From Candidatus Pelagibacter sp. (GTDB taxonomy: Bacteria; Pseudomonadota; Alphaproteobacteria; Pelagibacterales; Pelagibacteraceae): a stretch of DNA of 19,850 nt. The stretch spans positions 1-19,850 of the forward strand of contig JAOHKR010000012.1 of assembly GCA_028101445.1 (NCBI GenBank), in the 5' to 3' direction. Below are positions 1 through 7,399 of this stretch, piece by piece (position 1 is the stretch's first letter; each line of letters opens with the position of its first letter). A program made the translations under genes and the position numbers. The notes beneath the pieces were generated by a model that was not told where the DNA came from, did no database searches, and saw only the letters and a program-made list of their open reading frames with translations.

Positions 1-110
1 TTTAAAAATTGATCTAATGAATTAATTACTTCTATTTGTTGATTATTTTTTTCAAATGAATTTTTATTACAAAATTCTATAAATGAATCTTGTAAATTAA
101 ATTTAGACAT
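1..110 (-). CDS. Partial CDS, N-terminus only; possibly AFG1/ZapE-like ATPase
   Basis: An open frame starts with ATG at 110 and runs off the left edge, giving 36 visible residues beginning MSKFNLQDSFIEFC. It starts 3 nt after the dmlA stop, so it is probably the next gene of the same transcript. No catalytic motif lies in the visible part. The N-terminal pattern, a short helix followed by a Gln and a second amphipathic helix (QQIEVINSLDQFL), resembles the segment that precedes the Walker A motif in AFG1/ZapE-family ATPases. This is a weak resemblance and the identity is tentative. The start is chosen because it is the first ATG after the upstream stop and the frame stays open to the window edge. 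Confidence 0.45.
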   Translation of the reverse strand, partial: MSKFNLQDSFIEFCNKNSFEKNNQQIEVINSLDQFL

Positions 111-113
111 TTA

Positions 114-1178
114 TTAAATATTATCTAATACAGCTTTCACACACTGTATAGTGTTGCTGTTTCCTTGAAGATCTTTTGTTCTATTTTCTTTAACAGATAA
201 AGTTTTTTCAATTGAATTGATAATTGTGTTTGCAGCTTCTTTTTCACCAAGGTGATCAAGCATTAAAGCTCCTGACCATATTTGTCCAATAGGGTTAGCT
301 ATACCTTTACCTGCAATATCTGGTGCTGAACCATGGACTGGTTCAAATAATGATGGGAATTTATTATCCGGATTAATATTTCCAGATGGGGCAATACCTA
401 TTGTGCCAGTACAAGCTGGGCCTAAATCAGATAAAATATCTCCAAATAAATTTGATGCAACAATTACATCGAACCATTCAGGTGTTAAAACAAATCTTGC
501 TGTTAAAATATCTATGTGAAATTGATCTGTTTTAATTTCAGGATAATTTTTTTTAATTTTATTAAATCTTTCATCCCAAAAAGGCATTGTAATTGAAATA
601 CCATTAGATTTAGTAGCGTTAGTTACTTTTTTTCTTCCTCTAGATTTTGCTAGTTCAAAAGCATATTTTTGAACTCTATCAACACCGTGACGAGACATTA
701 CAGTTTCTTGTACGGCTATTTCCCTTTCAGTATCTTTATACATTCTTCCACCAACAGAGGAATATTCTCCTTCGGTATTTTCTCTGACAATTAACATGTC
801 TATATCACCAGGCTTCTTATTAGCTAAAGGACAAGGAACACCATCAAATAATTTTACTGGCCTTAAATTTATATATTGATCAAATTCTCTTCTAAATTTT
901 AATAAAGATCCCCATAAGCTAATATGATCTGGCACATTAGCAGGATCTCCTACAGCTCCAAAATAAATAGCATCGTGTGAACCAATTTTTTCTTTCCAGT
1001 CATCTGGAAGCATTTTTCCATTCTTTTGATAGTAATCGCATGATGCGAAATCAAACTCATCAAAATGTATTTCAAATTGATGCTTCTTAGCAGTTTCTTT
1101 TAAAACTTTTAAACTTTCTGGGAGAACTTCTTTGCCAATACCATCACCTGGTATTGATGCTATTTTATAACTTTTCAT
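114..1178 (-). CDS. dmlA: D-malate/tartrate dehydrogenase (decarboxylating), isopropylmalate dehydrogenase superfamily
   Basis: A 354-residue NAD-dependent beta-decarboxylating dehydrogenase, expected to convert D-malate to pyruvate and CO2, possibly also acting on tartrate. Similarity to E. coli DmlA as I recall it is high along the whole length: IPGDGIGKEVLP at 9-20, DHISLWGSLLKFRREFDQY at 84-102, VRENTEGEYSS at 131-141, NATKSNG at 187-193, SNLFGDILSDLGPACTGTIG at 242-261, and the NAD-site motif HGSAPDI at 282-288. Asp247 and Asp251, with Asp223 of the other subunit, are the likely Mg/Mn ligands. The DHISLWG motif separates it from LeuB-type isopropylmalate dehydrogenases. It directly follows galE with no intergenic base, so the two are likely co-transcribed although their functions are not obviously linked. 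Exact substrate preference (D-malate, tartrate or 3-isopropylmalate) cannot be settled from sequence. Confidence 0.9.
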   Translation of the reverse strand: MKSYKIASIPGDGIGKEVLPESLKVLKETAKKHQFEIHFDEFDFASCDYYQKNGKMLPDDWKEKIGSHDAIYFGAVGDPANVPDHISLWGSLLKFRREFDQYINLRPVKLFDGVPCPLANKKPGDIDMLIVRENTEGEYSSVGGRMYKDTEREIAVQETVMSRHGVDRVQKYAFELAKSRGRKKVTNATKSNGISITMPFWDERFNKIKKNYPEIKTDQFHIDILTARFVLTPEWFDVIVASNLFGDILSDLGPACTGTIGIAPSGNINPDNKFPSLFEPVHGSAPDIAGKGIANPIGQIWSGALMLDHLGEKEAANTIINSIEKTLSVKENRTKDLQGNSNTIQCVKAVLDNI

Positions 1179-2156
1179 TTAATTTAATTTTTTTTCCCAA
1201 ATTATACAACTTTTTACAATTTTTCTTAAATTATTAAATTTTGGTTTCCACTTAATAAAGTTTTTTAATTTATTATTAGATGCAATTATTTTAATCAAAT
1301 CATTATTTCTTCTCTTAGAGAAAATGATCTCAACTTTTTTTGATGATTGTTTCTTAAACTCTTTGGCAACTTCTATAACAGAAGTTCCTTTATTGTAACC
1401 ACAATTTAATATTTTTGAAATATTTAACTTATCAATTTTTTCTAAAATTAAATAATGAATTTCTGCTATGTCGGAAACATGGATAAAATCTCTTATGCAT
1501 GATCCATCTTTAGTCTTATAGTCAGTTCCATAAATTTTTAATTTTGGACTTTTTTTCATTATTTCAATCGAAAAATTTTTAAATAAGTGATCACTTTTTT
1601 TATTAATTAACCCTATCTTTCCAGATAGACTAGCACCAGCAATATTAAAATATCTTAAAATTCCATAATTAATCTTATTTTTCTTTGCAAAACTCTTTAT
1701 TATTTTTTCTGCTTTAATTTTTGTTTGTCCATAAATACTTTTAGGTTTTATTATAGAATTTTCTGAAACTTTATATTGACCTTCTTTGTAAATAGCTGCT
1801 GTAGATGAAAAAATAAAATTTTTTATCGTAGTGTCTTTACAAGCATCAAGTAATTTTTTAGTACCTAAGACGTTATTTTTATAATATTTATTAGGTTTTT
1901 TTTCTCCTTCACCAATGATCAGATTGGCTGCTAAATGAATTATTGAATCAATTTTATATTTTTTAATTATTTTTTTTACTTTTTGTTTATTTTTGATATC
2001 TATTTTAAAAAATTTTGCATTTGAATTTATTAATTTACGATGACCGGTAGATAGATTGTCTATCAAAAATACATTTTTATTTTTTTTTAATAAAATTTCA
2101 GTCACGTGCGCACCTATATACCCAGCTCCACCTGTGATAAGAATATTTTTGACCAT
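1179..2156 (-). CDS. galE: UDP-glucose 4-epimerase (GalE-like)
   Basis: A 325-residue extended short-chain dehydrogenase/reductase. It shows the Rossmann motif GGAGYIG at 9-15, an SST triad region at 117-119, and the catalytic YxxxK at Tyr142/Lys146. The segment SCIRDFIHVSDIAEIH (219-234) is the GalE hallmark, and NKGTSVIEV and RRNND near the C-terminus also fit. Length is normal for the family. The expected reaction is interconversion of UDP-glucose and UDP-galactose, feeding surface polysaccharide or galactose metabolism in the cytosol. The segment after HLAA reads NLIIGEGEKKP rather than the usual VGES-type sequence, so a related epimerase acting on another UDP-sugar is possible. The protein is unusually Lys/Ile/Asn-rich compared with dmlA next to it. 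It begins 4 nt after the broken GNAT gene and abuts dmlA. Confidence 0.87.
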   Translation of the reverse strand: MVKNILITGGAGYIGAHVTEILLKKNKNVFLIDNLSTGHRKLINSNAKFFKIDIKNKQKVKKIIKKYKIDSIIHLAANLIIGEGEKKPNKYYKNNVLGTKKLLDACKDTTIKNFIFSSTAAIYKEGQYKVSENSIIKPKSIYGQTKIKAEKIIKSFAKKNKINYGILRYFNIAGASLSGKIGLINKKSDHLFKNFSIEIMKKSPKLKIYGTDYKTKDGSCIRDFIHVSDIAEIHYLILEKIDKLNISKILNCGYNKGTSVIEVAKEFKKQSSKKVEIIFSKRRNNDLIKIIASNNKLKNFIKWKPKFNNLRKIVKSCIIWEKKLN

Positions 2157-2160
2157 TATA

Positions 2161-2418
2161 TTAAGTTATATTAAACAATTTTTTACCTAAAGGGCTAATT
2201 GGATCTTGAGGTATTAGATCTTTTCCCGGTTTTTTTCTAGTTAATTTAAGTAATTTTTTAGCCATACCTTATTTTCTAAATGCTGTATTTACAAATATAT
2301 ATTCTACTTCTCCATTGTCATTAAAACGAATAAATCCAATTGTCGTATTTTTATTCTTAAAAGTAATTACTCCGTCTATTTGACTAATTTCATAATCGTT
2401 TATGGAATTGTTAATCAT
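2161..2418 (-). pseudogene. Small GNAT-type acetyltransferase interrupted by one in-frame TAA
   Basis: Two short frames lie in the same reading frame: ATG at 2418 to TAA at 2271-2269 (49 residues), then a continuation through a Met codon at 2265 to TAA at 2163-2161 (34 residues). Read through the stop they form one 85-codon protein with a GNAT core: a GFIRF strand, then EVEYIFVNTAFRK, then after the stop GMAKKLLKLTRKKP. This matches the beta4 strand and the R-x-x-G-x-G/A acetyl-CoA loop of Gcn5-related acetyltransferases, and the TAA falls where a Lys (AAA) is expected, one base different. The end, DPISPLGKKLFN, resembles the C-termini of other very short GNAT proteins. It lies 4 nt downstream of tRNA-Arg. 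It could be a recent nonsense mutation, a sequencing or assembly error, or two small ORFs that happen to align. Confidence 0.6.
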
Positions 2419-2422
2419 AATT

Positions 2423-2499
2423 TGGCGCGCTCTGGAGGATTCGAACCTCCGACCCTCGGTTTAGAAAACCGATGCTCTATCCAGCTGAGCTAAGAGCGC
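2423..2499 (-). tRNA. tRNA-Arg (anticodon TCT), CCA encoded
   Basis: Read on the minus strand, all arms of the cloverleaf pair: acceptor GCGCTCT (2499-2493) with AGAGCGC (2433-2427), D arm GCTC/GAGC, anticodon stem TCGGT/ACCGA around the loop TTTCTAA, T arm GGAGG-TTCGAAT-CCTCC, discriminator G and an encoded CCA (2425-2423). The anticodon TCT (2465-2463) reads AGA/AGG, the main arginine codons expected in such an AT-rich genome. It starts 18 nt after the fbpC stop and ends 4 nt before the broken GNAT gene, so it may be processed from a longer transcript. No integrase or attachment-site duplication is visible at its 3' end. Confidence 0.97.
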
Positions 2500-2517
2500 C
2501 TGAATACATTCTTTTAC

Positions 2518-3576
2518 TTAAAAACATACTAGATGGTCAATATAAATCGGAGTTTTAACACCAAATTCTTCTTCAACCTCATGTTGATGAATATGATGAG
2601 AGTGGACAAAAACTGGTATTAAATCATTATTTTTTGTTTTAAGTGTGTAAATAAAATTAGTTCCTCTAAATTTTCTATCAATTATTTCTAATTGTAAAAT
2701 ACTTTTATCGTCATGTTCTAAATCTTCAGGTTGAACTAATAATTTTACCGCTGTACCTTTTTTGTATTTTTTAACAAAATTTCCTTTAATTATACCTAAA
2801 CATTTATGTTCTACACTGTTATCGTCTAAAACTTTTGCATCGACTAAAATTCCTCTATTTAAAAAGTTAACAACCTCTATTGAATTGGGGTAATGGTAAA
2901 TATTATAAGGTATATCAAATTGTTTCATTGTTTGACTCAAAAGAATTCCACAATAATCTGCCATATAAAAAGCCTCGTAAGAGTCATGTGTGACGATAAT
3001 TGTAGTTATTTTTTTTTCTTTTAAGATTTTTTTAATTTTTTGTTGTAATTCAACTTTTAAACTCTCGTCAACATTTGAAAAAGGTTCGTCAAGTAAAAGT
3101 AAATCTGGTTTGGACATTAATGATCTTGCGAGCGAAACTCTTTGAGCCTCTCCAGCACTAATTTGATGTGGATATTTTTCTTCCAAACCTTCTAGATGTA
3201 GAACTTTAATTAACTCTTTAGTTTCAAAATTATATTTAGCATTTTTATTTCTCTTAGCACCAAAATTAATATTATTTTCAATTGTATAGTGAGGAAATAA
3301 ACTATTGTCTTGAAAAGATAGTGCTATATTTCTTTTCTCAGGTTCAATATGTTTTTCCTCAGAGGAAAGTATATTTCCTTTTAGATAAATTTTACCTTTT
3401 GGTATTTTTTGTAATCCCGCTATTGATCTTAAAATAGTGGTTTTTCCAATTCCAGAGGGACCTAATAGACATATAATTTCACCTTCATTTTTAATTGTAA
3501 GATTAAAATCTAAAACTTTATTTTTTTTGCTTGCAACAAATGTTGCGTTATTTATTTCGAGGAAATTTATCGACAT
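2518..3576 (-). CDS. fbpC: Ferric-iron ABC transporter, ATP-binding protein
   Basis: A 352-residue ABC ATPase of the FbpC/AfuC/FutC type, energising Fe(III) import at the inner membrane. Visible are Walker A GPSGIGKTT (39-47), Q-loop Gln89 in SFQDNSLFPHY, signature ISAGEAQRVSLARSL (139-153), Walker B LLLLDEPF (159-166), the D-loop SNVD and H-loop His197 in VTHD. The last third is a TOBE-like regulatory region. The signature reads SAGEAQR instead of the common SGGQQQR, a variation seen in iron-type ATPases and unlikely to abolish activity. It is the third gene of the fbpA-fbpB-fbpC set, starting 16 nt after the permease gene. Assignment to iron rests on the neighbours and the Fur boxes; sequence alone would also allow another substrate of the same ATPase class. 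Confidence 0.9.
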   Translation of the reverse strand: MSINFLEINNATFVASKKNKVLDFNLTIKNEGEIICLLGPSGIGKTTILRSIAGLQKIPKGKIYLKGNILSSEEKHIEPEKRNIALSFQDNSLFPHYTIENNINFGAKRNKNAKYNFETKELIKVLHLEGLEEKYPHQISAGEAQRVSLARSLMSKPDLLLLDEPFSNVDESLKVELQQKIKKILKEKKITTIIVTHDSYEAFYMADYCGILLSQTMKQFDIPYNIYHYPNSIEVVNFLNRGILVDAKVLDDNSVEHKCLGIIKGNFVKKYKKGTAVKLLVQPEDLEHDDKSILQLEIIDRKFRGTNFIYTLKTKNNDLIPVFVHSHHIHQHEVEEEFGVKTPIYIDHLVCF

Positions 3577-3592
3577 TTAATTAAATATAATA

Positions 3593-5251
3593 TTATTTTT
3601 CAGAAAGTATATGCTTTGAAGTGAAAAAAATCAGCAAGGCAGACCAAAAAATTAAAAATAATGAAGGTAAAGCTGCTGCTTCAAGCAAATCTTGTGAAGC
3701 ATAAGCATATGCTTTTGTAGCAAAAGTCTCAAAGTTGAAAGGTCTAAGAATAAGGGTAATAGGCAACTCTTTTATAATTTCAATTGCTATTAAGATGCTG
3801 ATTAAATAAATACTGTGTTTTAAATTCGGAAAATGAACTTTTTTGAAAGTTCTAAATTTAGAATAACCAAGAAGATATGAACTATCATCTATTGATTGAT
3901 TTATTTTTAAATAACTTGACTTAATTCCATTAAATGCAAGTGAATAAAATCTAATAAAGTAAGCAGCTATTAAACCAAATATTGATCCTATAAATATTTT
4001 TTTTATGCTTATAAATCCAAAGTTATTAGTTAACACGTCACTTAACCAAGAAAAAAAAGAAATAAAAGCTACGGCTAAAATAATTCCTGGAATTGCATAA
4101 CCAGATATTGAAAAGATGCTTAAATTATCTAAAATTTTACTTTTTGATATTCTGTTTCCAAAATTTATTAAAAAAGCTAAGGTTATTAAAACCAGGCTTG
4201 CTAAAACAACTAATAGCAAAGTATTAAAGTTTAACAAGATTATATTTGTATCTTGAAAATATTTTGGAAACTTTACTGTCCAGTAAATCATTTGACTTGT
4301 TGGAAATATAAAACTTAGAAAAAATATTATAGAACAAAAAGTTATAGGGAATATAGATTTATTACTTTTTAAGTCAATTTTTTGAATTTTACGTAAACCA
4401 GTGTTTGAATTTTGATGGTACTTAGCTCCACCTCTAGAATAATTTTCAATTAGAAATAAAGATAATATTATTAATAATAAGAAAAATGATAATTGATTTG
4501 CTGTATTTAAATCATCAAATGCTAACCAAGAATTATAAATACCTGTTGTGAGTGTTGATACATTAAAAAATGAAACTGTACCAAAATCAGATAAACATTC
4601 CATCGCAACTAAGGATAGCCCCGTGACGATAGCCGGTCTTGCTGAGGGAAGAATTATTTTAAAGAAACTTTGTCTAACAGATAAGCCTAAATTTTTACTT
4701 ACTTCTATTAAGTTGTTTGATTGATGGTAAAAGGAAGCTCTTGTTAGAACGTATACATAGCCAAATAGCGAAAAAGTCATTGAAATAATAGCGCCAAACA
4801 TTCCATCAAATTTTGGTATATGTTTATTATAATTTCCTTCACCAAATAAATTCGTTAGCAAAGAAAATAAGGACCCATAGTTTTCAAAAAAAGCTGTAAG
4901 TGAATAAGCATAAATGTAAGCTGGCACAGCGAATGATAATATTAAAGCCCATTTAAAAAAATTTACACCCCAAAAATTATAAAAAGAAACAAAATAAGCT
5001 GATAAAACTCCAAAAACAAAAGTTAAAAACAAAACACCAATTAATATTATTGCTGAATTTATTACATAATCTTTTAAAAATGTTGTTTTCAACAAGATCA
5101 AGTAGTCACTTGTTGTGCTAAAAAAACTAGAAAATACTGTTATGATAGGAATGGCTACAAATAATGATACACAAATTGAACTTATATACCAAATATTTAG
5201 TTTTTTATTTAATATGTGTAGGGGTTTAAAACTTGTATTAATAAACGTCAA
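3593..5251 (-). CDS. fbpB: Ferric-iron ABC transporter, fused two-domain permease
   Basis: A 552-residue polytopic inner-membrane protein with two permease halves fused in one chain, as in FbpB/SfuB/FutB. Hydrophobic segments recur from about residue 24 to 268 and from about 300 to 548, around 12 in total. Each half has an EAA-type cytoplasmic loop that would contact the ATPase: LIEVSKNLGLSVRQSFFKI (181-199, followed by LPSARP) and DDSSYLLGYSKFRTFKKV (455-472, followed by HFPNLKH). The second loop is degenerate, lacking the usual central Gly-Ala pattern but keeping the helix-turn-helix spacing. The gene begins 6 nt after the fbpA stop and is followed by the ATPase gene, the usual order for these systems. 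Length is typical of the fused permease. Confidence 0.9.
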   Translation of the reverse strand: MTFINTSFKPLHILNKKLNIWYISSICVSLFVAIPIITVFSSFFSTTSDYLILLKTTFLKDYVINSAIILIGVLFLTFVFGVLSAYFVSFYNFWGVNFFKWALILSFAVPAYIYAYSLTAFFENYGSLFSLLTNLFGEGNYNKHIPKFDGMFGAIISMTFSLFGYVYVLTRASFYHQSNNLIEVSKNLGLSVRQSFFKIILPSARPAIVTGLSLVAMECLSDFGTVSFFNVSTLTTGIYNSWLAFDDLNTANQLSFFLLLIILSLFLIENYSRGGAKYHQNSNTGLRKIQKIDLKSNKSIFPITFCSIIFFLSFIFPTSQMIYWTVKFPKYFQDTNIILLNFNTLLLVVLASLVLITLAFLINFGNRISKSKILDNLSIFSISGYAIPGIILAVAFISFFSWLSDVLTNNFGFISIKKIFIGSIFGLIAAYFIRFYSLAFNGIKSSYLKINQSIDDSSYLLGYSKFRTFKKVHFPNLKHSIYLISILIAIEIIKELPITLILRPFNFETFATKAYAYASQDLLEAAALPSLFLIFWSALLIFFTSKHILSEK

Positions 5252-5257
5252 ATACAG

Positions 5258-6289
5258 TTATTTCCAACCAGCAGCTGTCATTACTTCTAATGCGTCTGCT
5301 TGTTTTTTTCCGAAATTAACGACTTTAGTTTTAAGATCTTGTTTAAAATCTAATCCCATATTAACTACTAGAGGATGAGGTAAAACACCTGCAATCATTG
5401 GATACTCAAAAGTATTATTTACTATGTGTTTTTGTGCTTCTTCACTTAGTAAAAACTCTACTAATTTAATAGCATTAGCTTTATTTGGCGCTCCTTTAAC
5501 AAGTCCTGCACCACTAATGTTCATGTGAGTTCCTCTATCATTTTGATTTGGAAAATAAGGTTTTACCTTTTTGGCTGCCGCTTGTTGTTCAGGTCCTTTT
5601 TTTCCTGATAACATAAGTGCTAAGTAGTAAGTGTTAGCTACTGCTAAATCAGCTTCTCCTGCTGCTACAGCAAGTATTTGAGCTCTATCGTTACCTTTAG
5701 GGCTTCTTGACATATTAGACACCATACCTTTTGCCCATTCTTCTGCAGCTACTTTACCGTTATTATTTACTAAAGATGCTACTAGTGATTGGTTGTAAAT
5801 ATTGTTAGAAGCTCTTATAACAATTCGGCCTTTCCATTTAGGATCAGCTAAACTTTCATAAGTTAAATCTGCTAACTCTGCTCCTTTAACTCTTTCTGGT
5901 GCGAAATAAATAATTCTTGCTCTCTTAGCTATTCCTGTCCATTTAGAAGTCCTGAAATTGTTTGGTACCGCTGCTTTTATAGCAGATGTATTTAGACCAG
6001 ACTGCAACATTCCTTTTGCATCAAAAGCACCTAATCTTCCAGCGTCGGCAGTTATGTATAAATCTGCTTTACTGTCAGAACCTTCTTCTATAATTCTTTT
6101 TTCTAAAGCCCCTGATTTTCCAGAAATTACATTTACTTTTATTCCTGTTTTGTTTGTAAATTTTTCATATAGCTGTACATCAGAGTCATAATGTCTGGCG
6201 CTAAATATATTTACTTCATTAGACTGACTGATACTAAACACGAAAATAGCAAAGTATGCTATAAGCCCTATAATTATCTTAAATCTCAT
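5258..6289 (-). CDS. fbpA: Periplasmic Fe(III)-binding protein (FbpA/FutA family)
   Basis: A 343-residue extracytoplasmic solute-binding protein. Residues 1-22 form a signal peptide (basic MRFK, then a hydrophobic run). The mature part opens with VNIFSARHYDSD (26-37), the FutA/FbpA N-terminal motif in which His33 and Tyr34 are candidate ligands. The adjacent tyrosines Tyr221 and Tyr222 in NTYYLALMLSG are the family's iron-binding pair. KWKGRIVIR and SGAGLVKGAPN are also family-typical. It captures ferric iron in the periplasm and delivers it to FbpB. It leads the fbpA-fbpB-fbpC unit, and two Fur boxes lie 16-57 nt upstream of the start, so derepression under iron limitation is expected. The start lacks a clear Shine-Dalgarno sequence (an A/T run precedes ATG), but the signal peptide supports it. 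Confidence 0.93.
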   Translation of the reverse strand: MRFKIIIGLIAYFAIFVFSISQSNEVNIFSARHYDSDVQLYEKFTNKTGIKVNVISGKSGALEKRIIEEGSDSKADLYITADAGRLGAFDAKGMLQSGLNTSAIKAAVPNNFRTSKWTGIAKRARIIYFAPERVKGAELADLTYESLADPKWKGRIVIRASNNIYNQSLVASLVNNNGKVAAEEWAKGMVSNMSRSPKGNDRAQILAVAAGEADLAVANTYYLALMLSGKKGPEQQAAAKKVKPYFPNQNDRGTHMNISGAGLVKGAPNKANAIKLVEFLLSEEAQKHIVNNTFEYPMIAGVLPHPLVVNMGLDFKQDLKTKVVNFGKKQADALEVMTAAGWK

Positions 6290-6304
6290 AATTTTTTTTT
6301 TAAT

Positions 6305-6319
6305 TGATAATGATTATCA
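6305..6319. promoter_or_regulatory. Fur box 1, proximal to fbpA
   Basis: TGATAATGATTATCA is a perfect 7-1-7 inverted repeat and matches the classical Fur consensus TGATAATnATTATCA at every informative base. It lies 16 nt upstream of the fbpA ATG, where bound Fur would block transcription or early elongation. It is identical over 15 bp to a second box 27 bp away, centre to centre. Confidence 0.85.
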
Positions 6320-6331
6320 GTTACACTATAA

Positions 6332-6346
6332 TGATAATGATTATCA
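6332..6346. promoter_or_regulatory. Fur box 2, with candidate fbpA promoter between the boxes
   Basis: A second copy of TGATAATGATTATCA with the same perfect 7-1-7 symmetry; flanking A and T bases extend the palindrome by at least one pair. Between the two boxes the minus strand reads TATAGT (6330-6325), a plausible -10 element for fbpA. The matching -35 position (ATGCAA, 6353-6348) is weak. The box therefore overlaps the spacer of the candidate promoter, fitting iron-dependent repression. It also lies 69 nt upstream of the divergent plus-strand ORF and could control both directions. Confidence 0.85.
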
Positions 6347-6414
6347 TTTGCATAATGACGCACCTATAAGTTGTTAATAGTTGATATAAAATAACAAATG
6401 GAGTTTAATAAATT

Positions 6415-6630
6415 ATGTTACAAATTAATCCAAAAAAATTTAAGTTAATTAAAAATAAAGCTATTCCAAATCCTCTAAGACCCAAATTTAGAAATAAAGC
6501 ACAATCTAATATATATTTTCTTTCACAAAGAAAAGTTTCAAGTGAAAAAAAAAATATTTTAATGAAAAAAATTAAGGTAATTACACTTTTAACTACCGTA
6601 GTAGTTGGTGGTTATTTTTTATCTAACTAA
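6415..6630 (+). CDS. Small hypothetical protein with C-terminal membrane segment
   Basis: A 71-residue ORF divergent from fbpA, of a family I do not recognise. Residues 1-49 are strongly basic and polar (many Lys, Arg and Asn), and residues 50-71 (MKKIKVITLLTTVVVGGYF and three more) look like a short signal peptide or membrane anchor that stops immediately after the hydrophobic stretch. A GGAG sits about 12 nt before the ATG, farther than ideal. An internal Met at residue 50 would give a 22-residue membrane peptide. Its end overlaps the end of the convergent hydratase-like gene by 8 nt. Its promoter region holds the two Fur boxes, so an iron-responsive small protein is possible. Equally it may be a decayed remnant whose exported domain was deleted, or non-coding. 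Confidence 0.35.
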   Translation: MLQINPKKFKLIKNKAIPNPLRPKFRNKAQSNIYFLSQRKVSSEKKNILMKKIKVITLLTTVVVGGYFLSN

Positions 6631-7399
6631 TCCGTGAAGTTACAGAACCTATTTTATTTATAATTCCTTTATAGAACCCTTTACCTAAAATTGGCACAAC
6701 ACCTACAGAAGAACCTGTAAATACATAAAAATCAGAATCAAGTTTAATTTGATCTTTTTTAAGTTTATTTAAAACAAATAATAAAGAGTTCATGGGATTT
6801 ATATAAACAGTGTTTGTATTGCCGTAAACAGATTGATTAATCTTTTTATTAAAAATATTTGTTTTTAAATTTTTTACATCATTATTTTTATATTTTTTTT
6901 TTGCACCTATCACAAACTTAATATTAGCACCAAAGTCAGAGCATAAATCTCCTAGGTTTTTAATTCCCCTTTTTTTTTGTCTATATCCAACAACTTCAAT
7001 ACAGGGAGCTATATGAGAAATAAATTTTTTTATATTATTTTTTGTTAATTTATTATCAAAATTAAAAAAATTAGATTTAATTAAATAGCAAACTTCAAGC
7101 TCAATACCCATAGTGTACTTATTGATTTTTATAGTTGCTTTATTTTTAAGAACGTTGTGCTTATAAACTGTAGCATAAAAAGGTTCTTTTTCTTTTAATT
7201 TTTTTAACACTGGAATTCCTGTGCCAGCAGCCTTAAATCCTGCAACAGGTTTTGAAATTTTACTTTCACAATGTTTTCTAAATTTTTGAGCATTTAAAAT
7301 TTTTTTGGTATAAGTTGAAGGTATTGGTGATATAATTTTATTTTTTAAAAAAGCATTTACAATTTTGTTTGCAAATTTATCAAAATTTTTATCTATCAT
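6623..7399 (-). CDS. 2-keto-4-pentenoate hydratase-like protein (MhpD branch of the FAH superfamily)
   Basis: A 258-residue protein of the fumarylacetoacetate hydrolase superfamily, MhpD/hydratase-decarboxylase branch. The metal-binding glutamates are recognisable: Glu100 and Glu102 in GIELEVCYLI (family pattern vEpEiAfvl) and Glu135 in CIEVVGYR (iEivdsR). DLCSDFGANIKFVIG (151-165) corresponds to the D-x-x-A-D-N-x-S-x-x-x-V-x-G block, and the C-terminus VFTGSSVGVVPILGKG ... IGSVTSRI matches the family end. Members hydrate or decarboxylate 2-oxo-enoate intermediates of aromatic degradation, but no other such gene is present here, so the substrate is unknown. Its ATG overlaps the pfkA stop by one base (TAATG), implying translational coupling with phosphofructokinase. 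The many Lys/Asn substitutions (KAAGTG in place of KiGlts) suggest a diverged role, perhaps on a central 2-oxo acid. Confidence 0.78.
   Translation of the reverse strand: MIDKNFDKFANKIVNAFLKNKIISPIPSTYTKKILNAQKFRKHCESKISKPVAGFKAAGTGIPVLKKLKEKEPFYATVYKHNVLKNKATIKINKYTMGIELEVCYLIKSNFFNFDNKLTKNNIKKFISHIAPCIEVVGYRQKKRGIKNLGDLCSDFGANIKFVIGAKKKYKNNDVKNLKTNIFNKKINQSVYGNTNTVYINPMNSLLFVLNKLKKDQIKLDSDFYVFTGSSVGVVPILGKGFYKGIINKIGSVTSRIS

Noticed and set aside
2269..2277. TAA in the GNAT gene as programmed read-through or recoding
   Set aside because: No recoding structure or suppressor context is apparent; a simple nonsense mutation or sequence error is the plainer explanation.
2423..2499. tRNA-Arg as an integration site for a mobile element
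   Set aside because: No integrase, no duplicated tRNA 3' end and no shift in composition is visible on either side; the neighbours are ordinary metabolic genes.
5115..5378. Plus-strand open frame across the fbpB/fbpA junction
   Set aside because: It lies opposite two well-supported genes, has no recognisable motif and no ribosome-binding site; it is a shadow frame.
5958..6191. Plus-strand open frame opposite the fbpA N-terminus
   Set aside because: Antisense to a strong signal-peptide-bearing FbpA sequence; residue composition is typical of a shadow frame.
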